Assembly (NCBI GenBank): GCA_036937835.1
Contig: CM072862.1
Location: 19,870,501-19,934,500 of the forward strand
Length of the DNA stretch: 64,000 bases
From: Pampus argenteus
Taxonomy: Eukaryota > Chordata > Actinopteri > Scombriformes > Stromateidae
Reading direction: 5' to 3'
Position numbers and translations under genes: made by a program. Below the pieces are notes generated by a model. It was not told the DNA's origin and searched no databases. It was given only the letters and a program-made list of their open reading frames with translations. This document shows, one piece after another, positions 45,801 through 57,622 of this stretch. How positions within the stretch are numbered: position 1 is the first letter of the stretch; every line of letters begins with the position of its first letter.

Positions 45801-46292
45801 ATTTCTACATCAGCCTGAACAACCTAATCCTTTCTTTCCCTTCCGCAGATAGGGAAAAGGAGACCAGAAAGGTGGTAACATGAAAGTGAGTGACCAGAAA
45901 GCGAATTTCCTTTAAAGCATATTTAGTAGCTGGTGGACCAGAGAGACAAAGGGTGCGCTACGTGAATGAAATTCAGTGCGTTACCTTTATAAGAAAGACC
46001 TTTTGTATTGGCTACATCAGCTCCATCCATCATTCATTTAAACCTGTTCAGGCTCATACAAAAACTCTGCGTGTGGAAAAACATTAACAATACAATATAT
46101 TTGGATTTTGGCACTTCTTTTCTCCGTTATTACACCTTGAATGAATGGAAGAATAGTGAGTGTGATTATCAAAAGGTTTGAATCTTTCCTCAAATTATAA
46201 ATCCAGTAATATCCTACTCACTATTATTATTATTAGGAGTAATATTTTTTTTATTATTATAGATGTTGTTATTGATATTATTGTTGTTGCTA
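42881..46292. other. Intergenic, tdrd3-pcdh20, proximal part
   Basis: No gene supported. Contains a short CA run (about 43692-43708) and a 17-bp perfect hairpin at 44392-44442. A pyrimidine-rich stretch at 45500-45850 has an open frame with no recognisable peptide. Confidence 0.55.
44392..44442. repeat. Perfect inverted repeat, 17-bp arms, 17-nt loop
   Basis: gatatgttactagtaca pairs with tgtactagtaacatatc across a 17-nt spacer. No surrounding terminal-repeat structure; too short for a typical miRNA hairpin. Confidence 0.85.
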
Positions 46293-46520
46293 TGCATCTC
46301 TGTCTCTCTCCCTGTCTTAGGCAGATGGCTACCCACTTAGTCCCAGGTTCTGTTCGAAGTTTTTTCCTGTCAAAGGGGAGATTTCCTTGTTGCCCTGCAA
46401 AGTTCTTGCCCATTGGGGGATGCTGGGTCTCTTTAAATTAAAGAGTACGGTCTAAGACCTGCTCTATATGGAATAGTATCATGAGATAACTTATATATAA
46501 ATAAAATGTACTTGACTTTA
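46293..46520 (+). repeat. Teleost dispersed repeat, retroelement-tail type
   Basis: Words in order: ctctgtctctctccctgtct, 'cccaggttctgttcgaag', 'tttcctgtcaaaggggagat', 'ccttgttgccctgcaaagtt', 'cttgcccattgggggatgct', 'gagataacttatatataaat' and 'aaaatg'. This is the layout of a widespread fish repeat ('gaggtttcttcctgttaaaa ... ttgcccactg ... gcttgctcat.gggg ... gatnacttntatataaataaa'), which I believe is a non-LTR retroelement 3' end. Class assignment is uncertain; the repeat identity is firm. Confidence 0.7.
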
Positions 46521-49500
46521 CTTTTGCCTCTTACAGAGAAGATACAAAAGGAGGAAATGACTGCTTTAACTGCTCTTAAAAAGATTAAAATCCAAGGAAA
46601 TTGTCAACACAGGATATTAAAGGGGCTCAGGTCTCCAGAATGCTTTATTTGGATGGTGTTATGGTGTCTTCTTCTTAGTTGTGGAGGGTTGCTTAGGGTT
46701 GTTGTTGTTTGCATGTGAATCTAAAAATATAAAGCTAAACCACCATCTGGTAGATGGCTACATCGCTAACATGCAAAACAAGTGCTTTCATGTGTATGTT
46801 TTGTTGGGATCTCTTGGCAAATGTAATTTGTATTGCAAAGCATCACTATTACTCATACGGTTGAAATTATAACAGCCGGAGTGTTGGGGAAGGCAGAATA
46901 CCACCATCACTTCCAGCCTTTGCATACGATCTACCACCCTGTTGCTGGGCACGGAGTGAGGTAGTATTTCTGATTTGAATTTGGTTTTAGGCATGACAAG
47001 CTCTGCTTTATTAAGGTGGAGGGAAAGTGCAAAATGTTGAGTGTTGAAATGCAATTTAAAGAGAAATTTCATTGAGGATTTCAAAGATTTATGACCGATG
47101 GCTGTTGAATGCAGTTAGAACATCAGCTACAATACATCCTGTAGCCTGTAGCCAAAGTGTCTTCTTTCCATTTTAAAATCTGGGCTCAACCTGAAATGCT
47201 TGTTTAGATAAAATAAAAGCCAAGGTAGAGCAGTCAAGTGAGTTGGGAACACACAGAGAAAGCCTCTCTAGTTTCTGGCTTTGGTCTACACTAAATATTA
47301 TACTAACAGGCATTATTTGTAGGTATCATGAGATTCCTCTACTTTACAACATGGCATTGAAACACAAGTTGAGGTGTTTGTCTCTTTGTCAGACTTATTA
47401 TTCAGCTTTTACGTCTTCGTTGAACAAAGTATACATGGTTTATGATTGGTGAGTGGGAGAATTCATCTCAAATTCCTGTTGGGTTTTTTCTTATTATGTG
47501 AGAACATGAGTTTTAGCTCAAACTCTTATGAGAAGTATGGGACTGAACCGTGGTGTCTGTCAGTCAAATTACCCTGTAGTTAATTCACGAGTTCTGTTAC
47601 GTCTGTTTCCTTTAACATAGTTGAAGCACACACTTAATTTCATCACCGAGGTCAATTCTACCGCCGATTCCAAAAAAATGTTACAGAACAGACACCGTTA
47701 TTATCTCCCTGCAGGCAACATAATTACTTTGTATGTCGAGTCATAATGCTCATTTATTTAGCCTAACTGACACATTTCTGCAACAATAACATGAACTAAA
47801 AAAAAAGTTTGGCTGAGTCTCAAACTTCAGTGTTATTATTTGAACTGCAGTTGAGAGGCCCAACACTTAATGAGCGAGATAGGTGCTGCTTGTCAGCAAT
47901 AATGGCTGTTTTCAGTGTGCAGCAGACCAGAGCCTACATGGGTCATTCTTCAAACATCCTGCCAACATTTGTTGCCAAGCACCTCATGTGTTACTCATAA
48001 CACACAGCAATATAATGGTCAAATGGGGCCAGTTAGTTGACCAAAGACAGTACGGACTAAGGGAGAATGATGCAGCTGGGTATTGATCTTTACCATTACC
48101 AGATATGGGTCTACGCAGGAAAGCAAACATGGAGTAAAGCACCTCTTAGTCACTTTTATGGGCCCTGTCCAGTTGCACTTAATGGCTACATGCCATATGA
48201 AGAAGAACTATTGCGTCCAGGTGGTATGGTTGCCTTTGTTGTTGGTTTTTTTTTTTAGTTTTGATTGCAGTGTCATTTTTTTATTATTTTATTTGTACAT
48301 CACTGGACAAACAGATGCTGTTTCTTTTGCTGAAAAGGATATATGTGTATTGTTATAGGTAAACGACTGCAGTTGTGGTCCAACCTGAGTGTGTCTACCC
48401 ACACATGTGCTTCTTTAGCACATCATCTACATCATCTGTGGCTGAGAGAGCTAGCTCTGCTGTCCATCGTCCTGAAAATGCCTAAAAATTCACCATGAAA
48501 GACATGAAAGAGTAGAGCTGCTGTTCTGAGCAGCATCTGGTTTATCTTGGCAAACAGCACATAAAAAAGTGACAGAACGGACGGCTTCTAAATTGCTGAT
48601 CAAAGGTGCCTGAGAGTCTGGAGCAACATTTTTTTCATGGCAAAGAGAGAAGATTTTTACTGTACGGTGTCAGAGGTCGATGGATAATGTTTTATTCATT
48701 AGGTTTGCTTTTTTACAGTGAGGCAAGGTGTTAGCGTGATCTGTGTGCTCTCAAATGACGTATTTTATCCTACATCTGTAATTACTTTAGATATCAAAGA
48801 AGGATTTTCAATTATTATCTATGTTGATCTTGCAGCAGTTTTAAATATTATTGTTGTTGACATTGTGCCATAGAGGTGTTTATTCAACTCTATTTTAGGC
48901 TCTATTTTATGGTGATGAGGCATTTATAGCCTTCACTTTTGTTTAAAAAAAATCTACATTAGATGCTATGATTTGTTACCTGGAAACACTTCACACCTTG
49001 AATCAGCGATGGGAAATACATCTGTTTCTGTCAATATATGGCAATATACAGTATTTGTGTGAGTCTTTGACACCTTTTCACACATTTCCTTTTCACACGT
49101 TGGTGTAAAATGACAGTGAGTCAACTCAATACCAAATGGATGGATGAAAAATAGCACCTTTACAAACATAAAGCCCCTGCATGCACAATCACCAAATTAG
49201 GGTCCAATGTGTCATCTATGCTCATTGCAGTTAAATTTGTCCGATGAAATAACTAAAATCCCTCAAATCCCAGGATTAACCTTTGGACAATAGAGATTTG
49301 CTTTGCAGTCACAAACCCATGATCAACACAGATGATGAGTGCCATAAGGCTTCTCTTCCCCTAAGAGGCTTATATATCATGGAAGGTTATTTATTTCTTC
49401 TTGTGTCTGGATATATGGATTTTACAATACAATCGTGAAGCATGTGGCGAAGAGCAAAGGTCCTCTGAAAGGCGAGTAGTAGAAAAAAACAAACACAGGA

Positions 49501-49794
49501 GAAATACAGTATTTCTGAAGAAGGTGGTAAAGCACTTAAATAAAGCTAACAATCGCATTCTGTAGATGCAAATGGGCTGCAAATATATTTTCCTTTTTTG
49601 TAGCGCGATGCCTGTGCAGGAGCAAGTATAGCAATGCTGTTGTAGTATCTCATTCCATTAACTGTGAAAACAATTAAGCTTTAATGTTTATCATGTCCAT
49701 GCATGTATTTATACTCATGTCTGTTCGAGATAACAGTTTGATAATCAGACATGTGTAAAACTGCCAATACAAAGATACAAGGTGAACATGAGTG

Positions 49795-49829
49795 CACACA
49801 CACACGCACGCACACACACACACACACAC
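49795..49829. repeat. (CA)n microsatellite
   Basis: CA run interrupted by two CG steps (cacgcacgcaca). Confidence 0.92.
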
Positions 49830-52800
49830 CTACTGTAGGTGTGACCATGCTTACACAGCTTGTTCTAACAAGCTGCCTTTTGAACTTGCTTGAACACATA
49901 CATATGCGATGACATATTACCGGTATTATTATAAAGAAATCAGAGTGTTTGTACTGTGGACTAGTACAACGGTGAATAGCATGATTAAATGAACAGTCCT
50001 AATCTATTTATATTGCCTTTTGTGTACTGTTACCAAAAGCTGTATTCATCTATGCTAATCAATATCTATTGTTGTTATTAACAATTACTATACCAGTGTT
50101 CAATTCTCACCATCACAGCTATGTATGTACGATAGACATACAAAATAATAATCTATTATCTTACTTAAATGGGCCAAACCTTAAACCCATGTAGTGTGAA
50201 AGGATCTTTGTTTTGTGAAACCATAACAATTATTGTTGTTTAACATTGGAACTTGTTGGATCAAGTCATCATCATCTTGGTTGCTAAAAAGGCTTCTGTT
50301 ATCCTGATATATGCAACTTCTTGCAGTGGTGCAAGTAAGTACTGTAACTATTTTAAAGTTTGAGTGAACTTGTTAAACTACTTTAAAAAAAAAAAAAACT
50401 ACTTTGGGAGGATGTCAGGGTGGATGGTTTGGCATACAAAACATGGACATTGACACCTAGTTACAACTCTCTCCTGCAACAGTTTAAGGTGTTGAAGAGA
50501 AAAATACTATTCATTCATTTTCCTGCATCCGTATTTTTTGTTGCCAGCCCAGGGATTTCAAACAGTGGGTAATTGCCTCAATTTTGTGCATGCATGCACA
50601 ACAAACCAGTAAAAGCTTGTAAATGTGGGGAGAAAAGGAGAATAACTTTTCGTTTAACTCAACTCAAGGATTAGGTGAGAAGCCACACTCCCTTCCAATA
50701 GAAAGATCAAGTAAGGCCTTTTTGTTTAACTTACAAAGATAAATGGGAAACAAAATAGATGAAACAAACACTTTTCCATCAGTAAATGTAGAGTTGGCTG
50801 AACTCGAGCCATATGGCAGATGAGCGGGGGCCCTCGGGAAAAACCTGAGACCAAACAAGCCATGCCATGAACACTTATCTCTCTGCCCACCTGTTCATAT
50901 CTCTGTCTCGGTCCTTTAATCAACCTTTCCTTCTTTGCAATTAATTTTCTACTTTTCCCCGCAATTCTTATTTCCTTTGTACATAGTAGATACGCTACAC
51001 TATACAAAGTGTATTGCATAATGTGATTTATAATTCTGCCTCTGCACCACCCACCTCTAAACATGGCATGCCTTTTCAATTAAGATGTAGCAGATCACTG
51101 ATCAGCATCAATCAAAGGCGGCAAATGAGAGAAATTATGATACACTGTTTTTTTTTTTCCTTCCTGTAAAACTACAGCACATTTTCTTCACCAAATTAGG
51201 TTAGCAGACTTAGTTCCCCTTGACAGAAGAAACAGCTTCCTGAAATGCATGAGTGGCTGATATTAACAAGGAGCACTCATCTGGCACTCCATTAACTCAG
51301 ACTGATGCTACAGCTCAGTCAGACAGACAACAGTTTGACCATATAGGGCATCTCCCTTTAAAGCCTTTTAGACTTCTTTTTTTTTTCAGGAGTGGAAGGA
51401 AAAAATACTTACATAAAACTTCATATACTTTCAACGTTCATTCACTCTTATAATGGAAAGCTGCATCACAGTCTCACAGCACATTGAAGAAAACTCAAGT
51501 CATTTGCATATTTGATAAATGTTCGAAATTATTATACAGGAATAGCAGATGAGCAGGTGTAGCCTGACAGCTATTTTCTCATACCTATGTTACATATGAG
51601 TTTTTCAAAAGAATAACTGAACATTTTATTATTATGTCTTAAAGTCTTTTAAAGCTGGTTATTAAAAATACAAGGACTAGAAACCCCACGCATCTACCTG
51701 GGTAAATATGGAGAAATACAAACAGGATGACAGGTAGACTTGGATAAAGGTTATGTTCATAAACACACCCATAATCCCAAGGGCCATAACAATATACACA
51801 GTGGAGCTGGCACATATATTTTGCACACCGGTGAAACCAGGTTTATCTGAAAAGCGTTATTAACGAAATTACACAGAAAAAAAAAATCAGAAATGATAAT
51901 TAGGTCAGTTTTTGTAGTTTTTTTCATCTGGGGGCATCTGAAGATCTCTGTATTTACTTTACTGGAGTACTGGAGATTCAAAAAGCTGAAAGTAGTAGTA
52001 GCCCTGATGATTCAATTAAGTTCAACAAAGCATCCTTAATGAAGAGAGAAAGAAAAACTTGGCCTTGAAACTGATTACCAGTCTGTGGCTGAAAGAAATC
52101 ACTATGTTTTTCTTAACCAGGTTTCTTTGAGGGTATGCGGTGCTCTGTTTAATATCAGCCTGAAGAGAAATGGAGAAAAGTAAAAAGGTAGGTTGAGTAA
52201 GGGATGGAAAGGAAGTGCATGTGAATCGAAACACCCTTTGAAAATACAAATACTCATATTCCAGCTGGCGTTAAAGTCAACTGATCAGACAATATGATTT
52301 CATTGAAAAATCTCTAATTACTAAAAAATGTAACCTCCCTGCTCAAATTGGACACTAGCATGTGTAAACATTGTTCTGGAGACAAAAGGTCCAGCAGTTG
52401 GTGTTGGTGAACATTACTGCACCAAGAAATGGCTCTTGTTTCAACCAGTCTTATTAGGGCTATAGGAATACGTTAACTTTCTAATGTTTTCACACAATAT
52501 TTTGTATAATAATGTGAGGATTGCATTGAGAGTTTCTCCTTTTTAATTTGAGGTCGAAAGGCAATTGTGAACAGGCAATTGTATTTTATCTTTAGGGAAG
52601 ATTAACAAAAAATAACAAAAAAAAAAATAAAATCATGGAAATTAATAATTTGTTAGATGGAAATTAAATGTTTAGACAAAAGCAAAAGAACAGCTAAAAG
52701 TGTTCAAAGCTAAGAAGAAAGTACACATTACCAACAATGAATAACAATAGTCTCCGACACATTATAGATGCAGAAATCGTGTGCACGGTCGTCATGGTTA

Positions 52801-54048
52801 CTGTCACTGTTGGAACACAATCTCTGAAGACTTTTAATGATGACTGAATGAACTTGCTGTGTACCAGGAACTTGCTGTATAATGTAGACTCTGCATAGAG
52901 GTCTGATTAGTACTATATAGTAGATAAATGAGCAGCTAGAAAATGTTTTGCTTTTTTGTTTGCTTGTGCTATCATTGGAATACTCTTGATATATCACATA
53001 AAATCTTAAATGGTGTCAGAAACACTAATCCTATATGCATAATTATTCGCCTACTTTTTTGTTTGCAGTAGCCATGGGAACAGTAATTAAAACAACATTG
53101 TCCAAGTGAATGACCTAAATATGGTTGCAGGACAGGATAGTATTGAATCCTTAGAAAATAAATAAATAAATAAGTTGCTCAGAAATACATTGCTGTGGTT
53201 AATTCTCCCTAAGGTTTGCTGGGGGTGAAACCGGATAAAAGTGAGAGAAAAATAGGGACGGAAGAATAAAGGAAATTAGTAACATAATCCACAGCAGGAT
53301 CAAAAGAGTGAGATTGGATTATATTTTGTTGCATCACAGCAAATGAAAGATGTTTTAGATCAAAGGCAGTGATTTTCAGCAAGAGAATATGGAGATGCAT
53401 TATTGAAGATGAGAAACAAAGTGTGTGTGTGCGTGTTTGGGTGGGTGGGTGGGGGGTTATTTGATGTCATAACTTGGGAAATGTAGCCTCTCCTATTCAG
53501 TAGACCAGTGTAACCCAATCTGGGCCTCTCATTGTGTCTTTATTTGTTTGATTTCAAGGCAGGGACATTACAATAAAGCCAATCTGGAAATGGGATCGGG
53601 CTGTGACCGATGGTAATTACTTGCTGTCTACACCATTAACAATTTAATGTAATTTCAGATAGACTTTCCTGGAGAGATTGGGGGGGTGGTGGGTTGTTAA
53701 ACTGGTTGTGTTGTACAATACATGTTTACATGCGCAGACATGCACAAGACAAAAAAAAAGAGATATTTGTGACAGCCTTACTTGAGTTAACAAGAAATGT
53801 GTGCATCCTACTATGTATAATGTCTTGTAGTCTTGATAATTAATAAATGTTTCTTTAACAACCTGTATTATCAAGTACAGAAGACTGAATCTCAAGGTCA
53901 CAAAGAGTTCAAGAAGTTGATTTAAACCAAGTCATCCCTCCACTGTCCACTCTGCTCTGGTCTGAAGATGCCTGCCTGTCAGCAGGATTAATGCAGCAGG
54001 AGGGGATCACTCGTGTAGAAAAACAATGGCGTGTCTCCGTCTGGGTAA

Positions 54049-54068
54049 CCCCCCCCCCCCCCCCCCCC
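54049..54068. repeat. Poly-C tract (20 C)
   Basis: Twenty consecutive C on the plus strand, G on the minus strand. Unusual in this AT-rich sequence; could form G-quadruplex/i-motif, or be length-uncertain in assembly. Confidence 0.9.
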
Positions 54069-54288
54069 TCCCTTTCCAGATGTTTCCATCTGATTTATGT
54101 AGTGAGACAGAGATTTCTAAATAACACTCTTGAAGGTTAAAAACAATTAATGTTAGGGTTGAAGCTTATTTTGAGGATCATGTTGGATAGGGAAATGTGT
54201 TTGATCTGTTACAGCAGGATATTGCTAGGGATGATGATGATATAGTCTAAGCGACAGATTTGAATTTCAGCCATCAAATCTGTATTTC

Positions 54289-54322
54289 TTAACTTCTTAC
54301 AGCATCTACAGTAAGAAGTTAA
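54289..54322. repeat. Perfect hairpin, 12-bp arms, 10-nt loop
   Basis: ttaacttcttac and gtaagaagttaa separated by agcatctaca. Confidence 0.85.
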
Positions 54323-55052
54323 TATACTGTATCTACATTTACTTATTTAGGTGTGTTCATTTCCATGCTGTACCTATGTAATTCTTATAATTACATAATT
54401 ACATATTACATAATTACAGTGTTAATTCTGAAGTATTTTTTAGATGAAGGTATTCCAGGTATGCTGTCCAACCACTGTATATCAAAATACATAAACGATA
54501 TAAAAAATAACCATCACTCTGGCTCCTGAATCTTGTTACCAACTAAATAAAGAACACCCAAATAATGAACAAAAGAACACAACAATGCATTGTTAACACA
54601 ACCGTATCTGCACAAATGTGATGTCATGATCAAACCTTACTATTTATTAACCAGACCCAGTAGTGTTTGTATTTAAGCCATGATATGCCTTAAGGGGTTG
54701 TATAATTATTGTGTGTTTCTTGACCCAAAACGCTGAGGGAAAATGACTAATTGAAAGAATTGGAGTTTCTACAGTAAGCTAAACCTCTGTTGCTATTATT
54801 GCAATTAATCACATGCTGTAATTGTTTTGAAAGTGTAAAAAAAAAAGTGTAGACTTGTACAGAAACCATCTCAGATTCTGTGTCATTTGGCTGCAAACAA
54901 CCATTCCCTTGACAGCTGACTTTATTGTAGGCAGGCATGGAATGCATCACCAAGGTATTGATTCAGTATCGATTCTGCTTGATAAATGGGAAGTTTTGAT
55001 CATGACTTAGCTACAGAAAATTTGAGCCTGATCCCAGACAATGCCTGTGTAC

Positions 55053-55073
55053 TATATATATATATATATATAA
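55053..55073. repeat. (TA)n microsatellite
   Basis: Ten TA units in AT-rich intergenic DNA. Confidence 0.9.
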
Positions 55074-55329
55074 TTTTAAAGCCCTTTCACCAGATGGATT
55101 AACTGGATTTGTAGTAAGATTTTAAATAAAAAACACCATAAAACAAATTTAATTTCATTTAAAACAGAATTATTGAAGAGAATAAGAATCTCAATATAAA
55201 TATAAATCATATAAAAAAAATAATTATCTCATGAAGAGATTATTTTGTACTCCAGACAGAAAACTGCACTGACGTATTGAACCTGTTTCTGCTCATTGCC
55301 CTTGTCAGTGAGGGCATATTTTGTTTTCG

Positions 55330-55357
55330 CTCTTTATCTCTCTCTTTCTCTCTCTCA
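55330..55357. repeat. (CT)n-rich tract followed by CA-rich tract
   Basis: Polypyrimidine ctctttatctctctctttct and ctctctc followed by cacacacaaacccgcacaca; compound simple repeat. Confidence 0.8.
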
Positions 55358-57398
55358 CACACAAACCCGCACACACGCACACTGTAGGTGTGACCAGGCA
55401 CGATGTTAACCATATTGCAAGTCTGACTGCTCATCCAAACAATATGTGTTAGTGATCTTAAATCAACAAGATTTAGAGGCCAGTTACACTTGTTCTATCA
55501 CACGGCCTTAAAGAAATGACTATGTGAATAATGAATATCATCTTGCAACCTATTTGTGTAATGCACATTTCGCCCAGAGGTGATTACCAAGGATTACACT
55601 GAGCTGCTCCTGATGTGCTCTGTGCTTGCATGCCATGCTCCGGTTCTGAAATGTTGATTATGACTATTAGACGTGTGAACACGTTTTCAGCACAGGTTTG
55701 TTTGCATGTTTCCTGTTCTGTAGAAGCCAAACGAGTTTAGGACAAATGATACAACTGAGTTTCTTGTTGTGGGAGTATACATTGTTGGCATGAAGTCACA
55801 AAGCTTTTGTGTCTACACAACTTTCATAACAAACACAGGCAAAGGGCAAGTGAAGAGTAGCTTTGTGAAGCAGAAGACCTATAAGTTCTTCTAAAGCATC
55901 AAAATCACTTTTCACAGTTTCTTACAGTACAGAATATAGAATGCAAATATTGTCAATAATACTCAAGAAAGGTTAAAAAAACAAAAAACAAAACGTGGCT
56001 TAGACTGAATTTGACTTGATCCTCAAATAATCCTGACAGGAGCATACTGTTTTTTCTTCTATGTGTGACTCTGGGTGTTACCTCACCAGCTCTAACCTAT
56101 GCAGCAAAACAGGCTCTCAAGCTTTTGGTCTTTAACTGTTTCATCTCGATCTGACATACAGTGTGGTCGTTCATTTGTACACCAGATTTAATCTTTTTTA
56201 GAGAATGTAAATTTGACTAAATCTGCATTAACAGAGTTTGAGTCACACATGGACGATTTGTATATTGTGTTTTAAGATTGTTTCTTTGACGTTTACAGTC
56301 ATTGCCAATGTGAAGACAACTTAAGTCATCAGAAAACAGAAAATAGATGGAGATGTTATCTTTTGTGCATTGAATAACCTGTCAGTCAATCTGGGAATGA
56401 AGAGACATTTGAAAAAAATATAAACATACAGTATGTAGATCATATCACTAAAAAAAAAGAAAACTGTCCAATGTATTATAAAAAATAAAGTATTTTTAAT
56501 AGTTACTTTGATTTTCGTTCACAAACACATACCATGATTTCACAGACACATTGAGAATTGCATGTTTGTATAGAGGACTTAAAACTCGAAACTTAAAGCA
56601 GTTTGGTGAAGTATTTTAACAAAGAAAGCTTGGAGACAGTTGAAATCGACCAGCGTGATGAGAATACATGGCTTTTTGCTGTACTAAAATGGCATTGAAA
56701 TGTTTTACATGCATTTCATTATGGTAAAGGCTGTAAGCCTTCACAGAATGTAAGTCAGCATAACAGAAATGACACAACAAACTCAACTGGCTTTACTCAA
56801 ATTAAGTTGATCTTGAGTTGAGATTGTTTTGTTAATTGCTGTCAAGAATGAACTGTAAAATTCATCATACAGAATGCTTTAAAAGGGCATTTATGCATAG
56901 TGTGTTAGTATATAAACGACAAAGCTATAGATTTTATAGATGTACAGTGACTCAGTGGGCTCTCCAGATATAGAACAGGATTACATACATAAATCAACTA
57001 ATACATTTTTATAGGCCTTCCCTGTGTCAATCAATTTGGAAATGTGTGATATTTTTAGATAGTTTTAATAGAATAACTGAAATTTGTGTTGAAACGATAG
57101 ATACAGGATATTTAGATTCCAAATACCACGATACTTGTAATTGTGACAGGTAGTGCAGAGAAATGAAATTTTTCTAAAACATTAATAAAATAAAAGAAAC
57201 ATCTGTTGTGCCTTGAACTTGTCTTTTTTCTCTTTTCATGCCGATGAAAAAGTTTTATATAAAGTTGAAAAATATTTTGTACAATATTTACATAAGACCT
57301 TAGATTGTGTAATCCTCAATGAGTTGCTCTTGTTCTTCTATTATTGCTGGATGCCAATATTATTATTTTTTTCCTTGCTTTGGTTTTCTGACACATAA

Positions 57399-57419
57399 TA
57401 GTAATAGTAATAGTAATAG
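57399..57419. repeat. (TAG/TAA)n short tandem repeat
   Basis: Four copies of atagta/atagtaata-type hexamers (aatagtaatagtaatagtaa) just downstream of the pcdh20 stop in transcription direction. Confidence 0.8.
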
Positions 57420-57622
57420 GAAGTCTGATATGGGTCATAAAGTGTGCATTATAAAACGTAGCATTGGGAATTGTACTACAGGCCCATTTTAATTAGAAAT
57501 AGTAACACATGTTTTACCAAGAAAAAAGAGCAACTTCATGTAAAAGCTACACTTTCTCACAGTGACTTTTGTAAACATTCAAGTAAATAGCGGGGATATT
57601 TGGACATGTGGACAACTGAATA

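Larger units (their letters stand above)
46521..57622. other. Intergenic, distal part up to the pcdh20 3' end
   Basis: About 11 kb without a supportable gene. Contains CA, AT and CT microsatellites, a 20-C run and a 12-bp hairpin. Parts at 46860-47090, 50860-50960 and 55560-55640 look balanced and non-repetitive and may be conserved non-coding DNA, but this cannot be judged from one genome. The pcdh20 3' UTR must occupy the right end; no clear polyadenylation signal for it was identified. Confidence 0.5.

Noticed and set aside
46195..46441. Open frames on both strands around 46.2-46.4 kb
   Set aside because: They lie in the dispersed retroelement-tail repeat, which commonly yields spurious frames.
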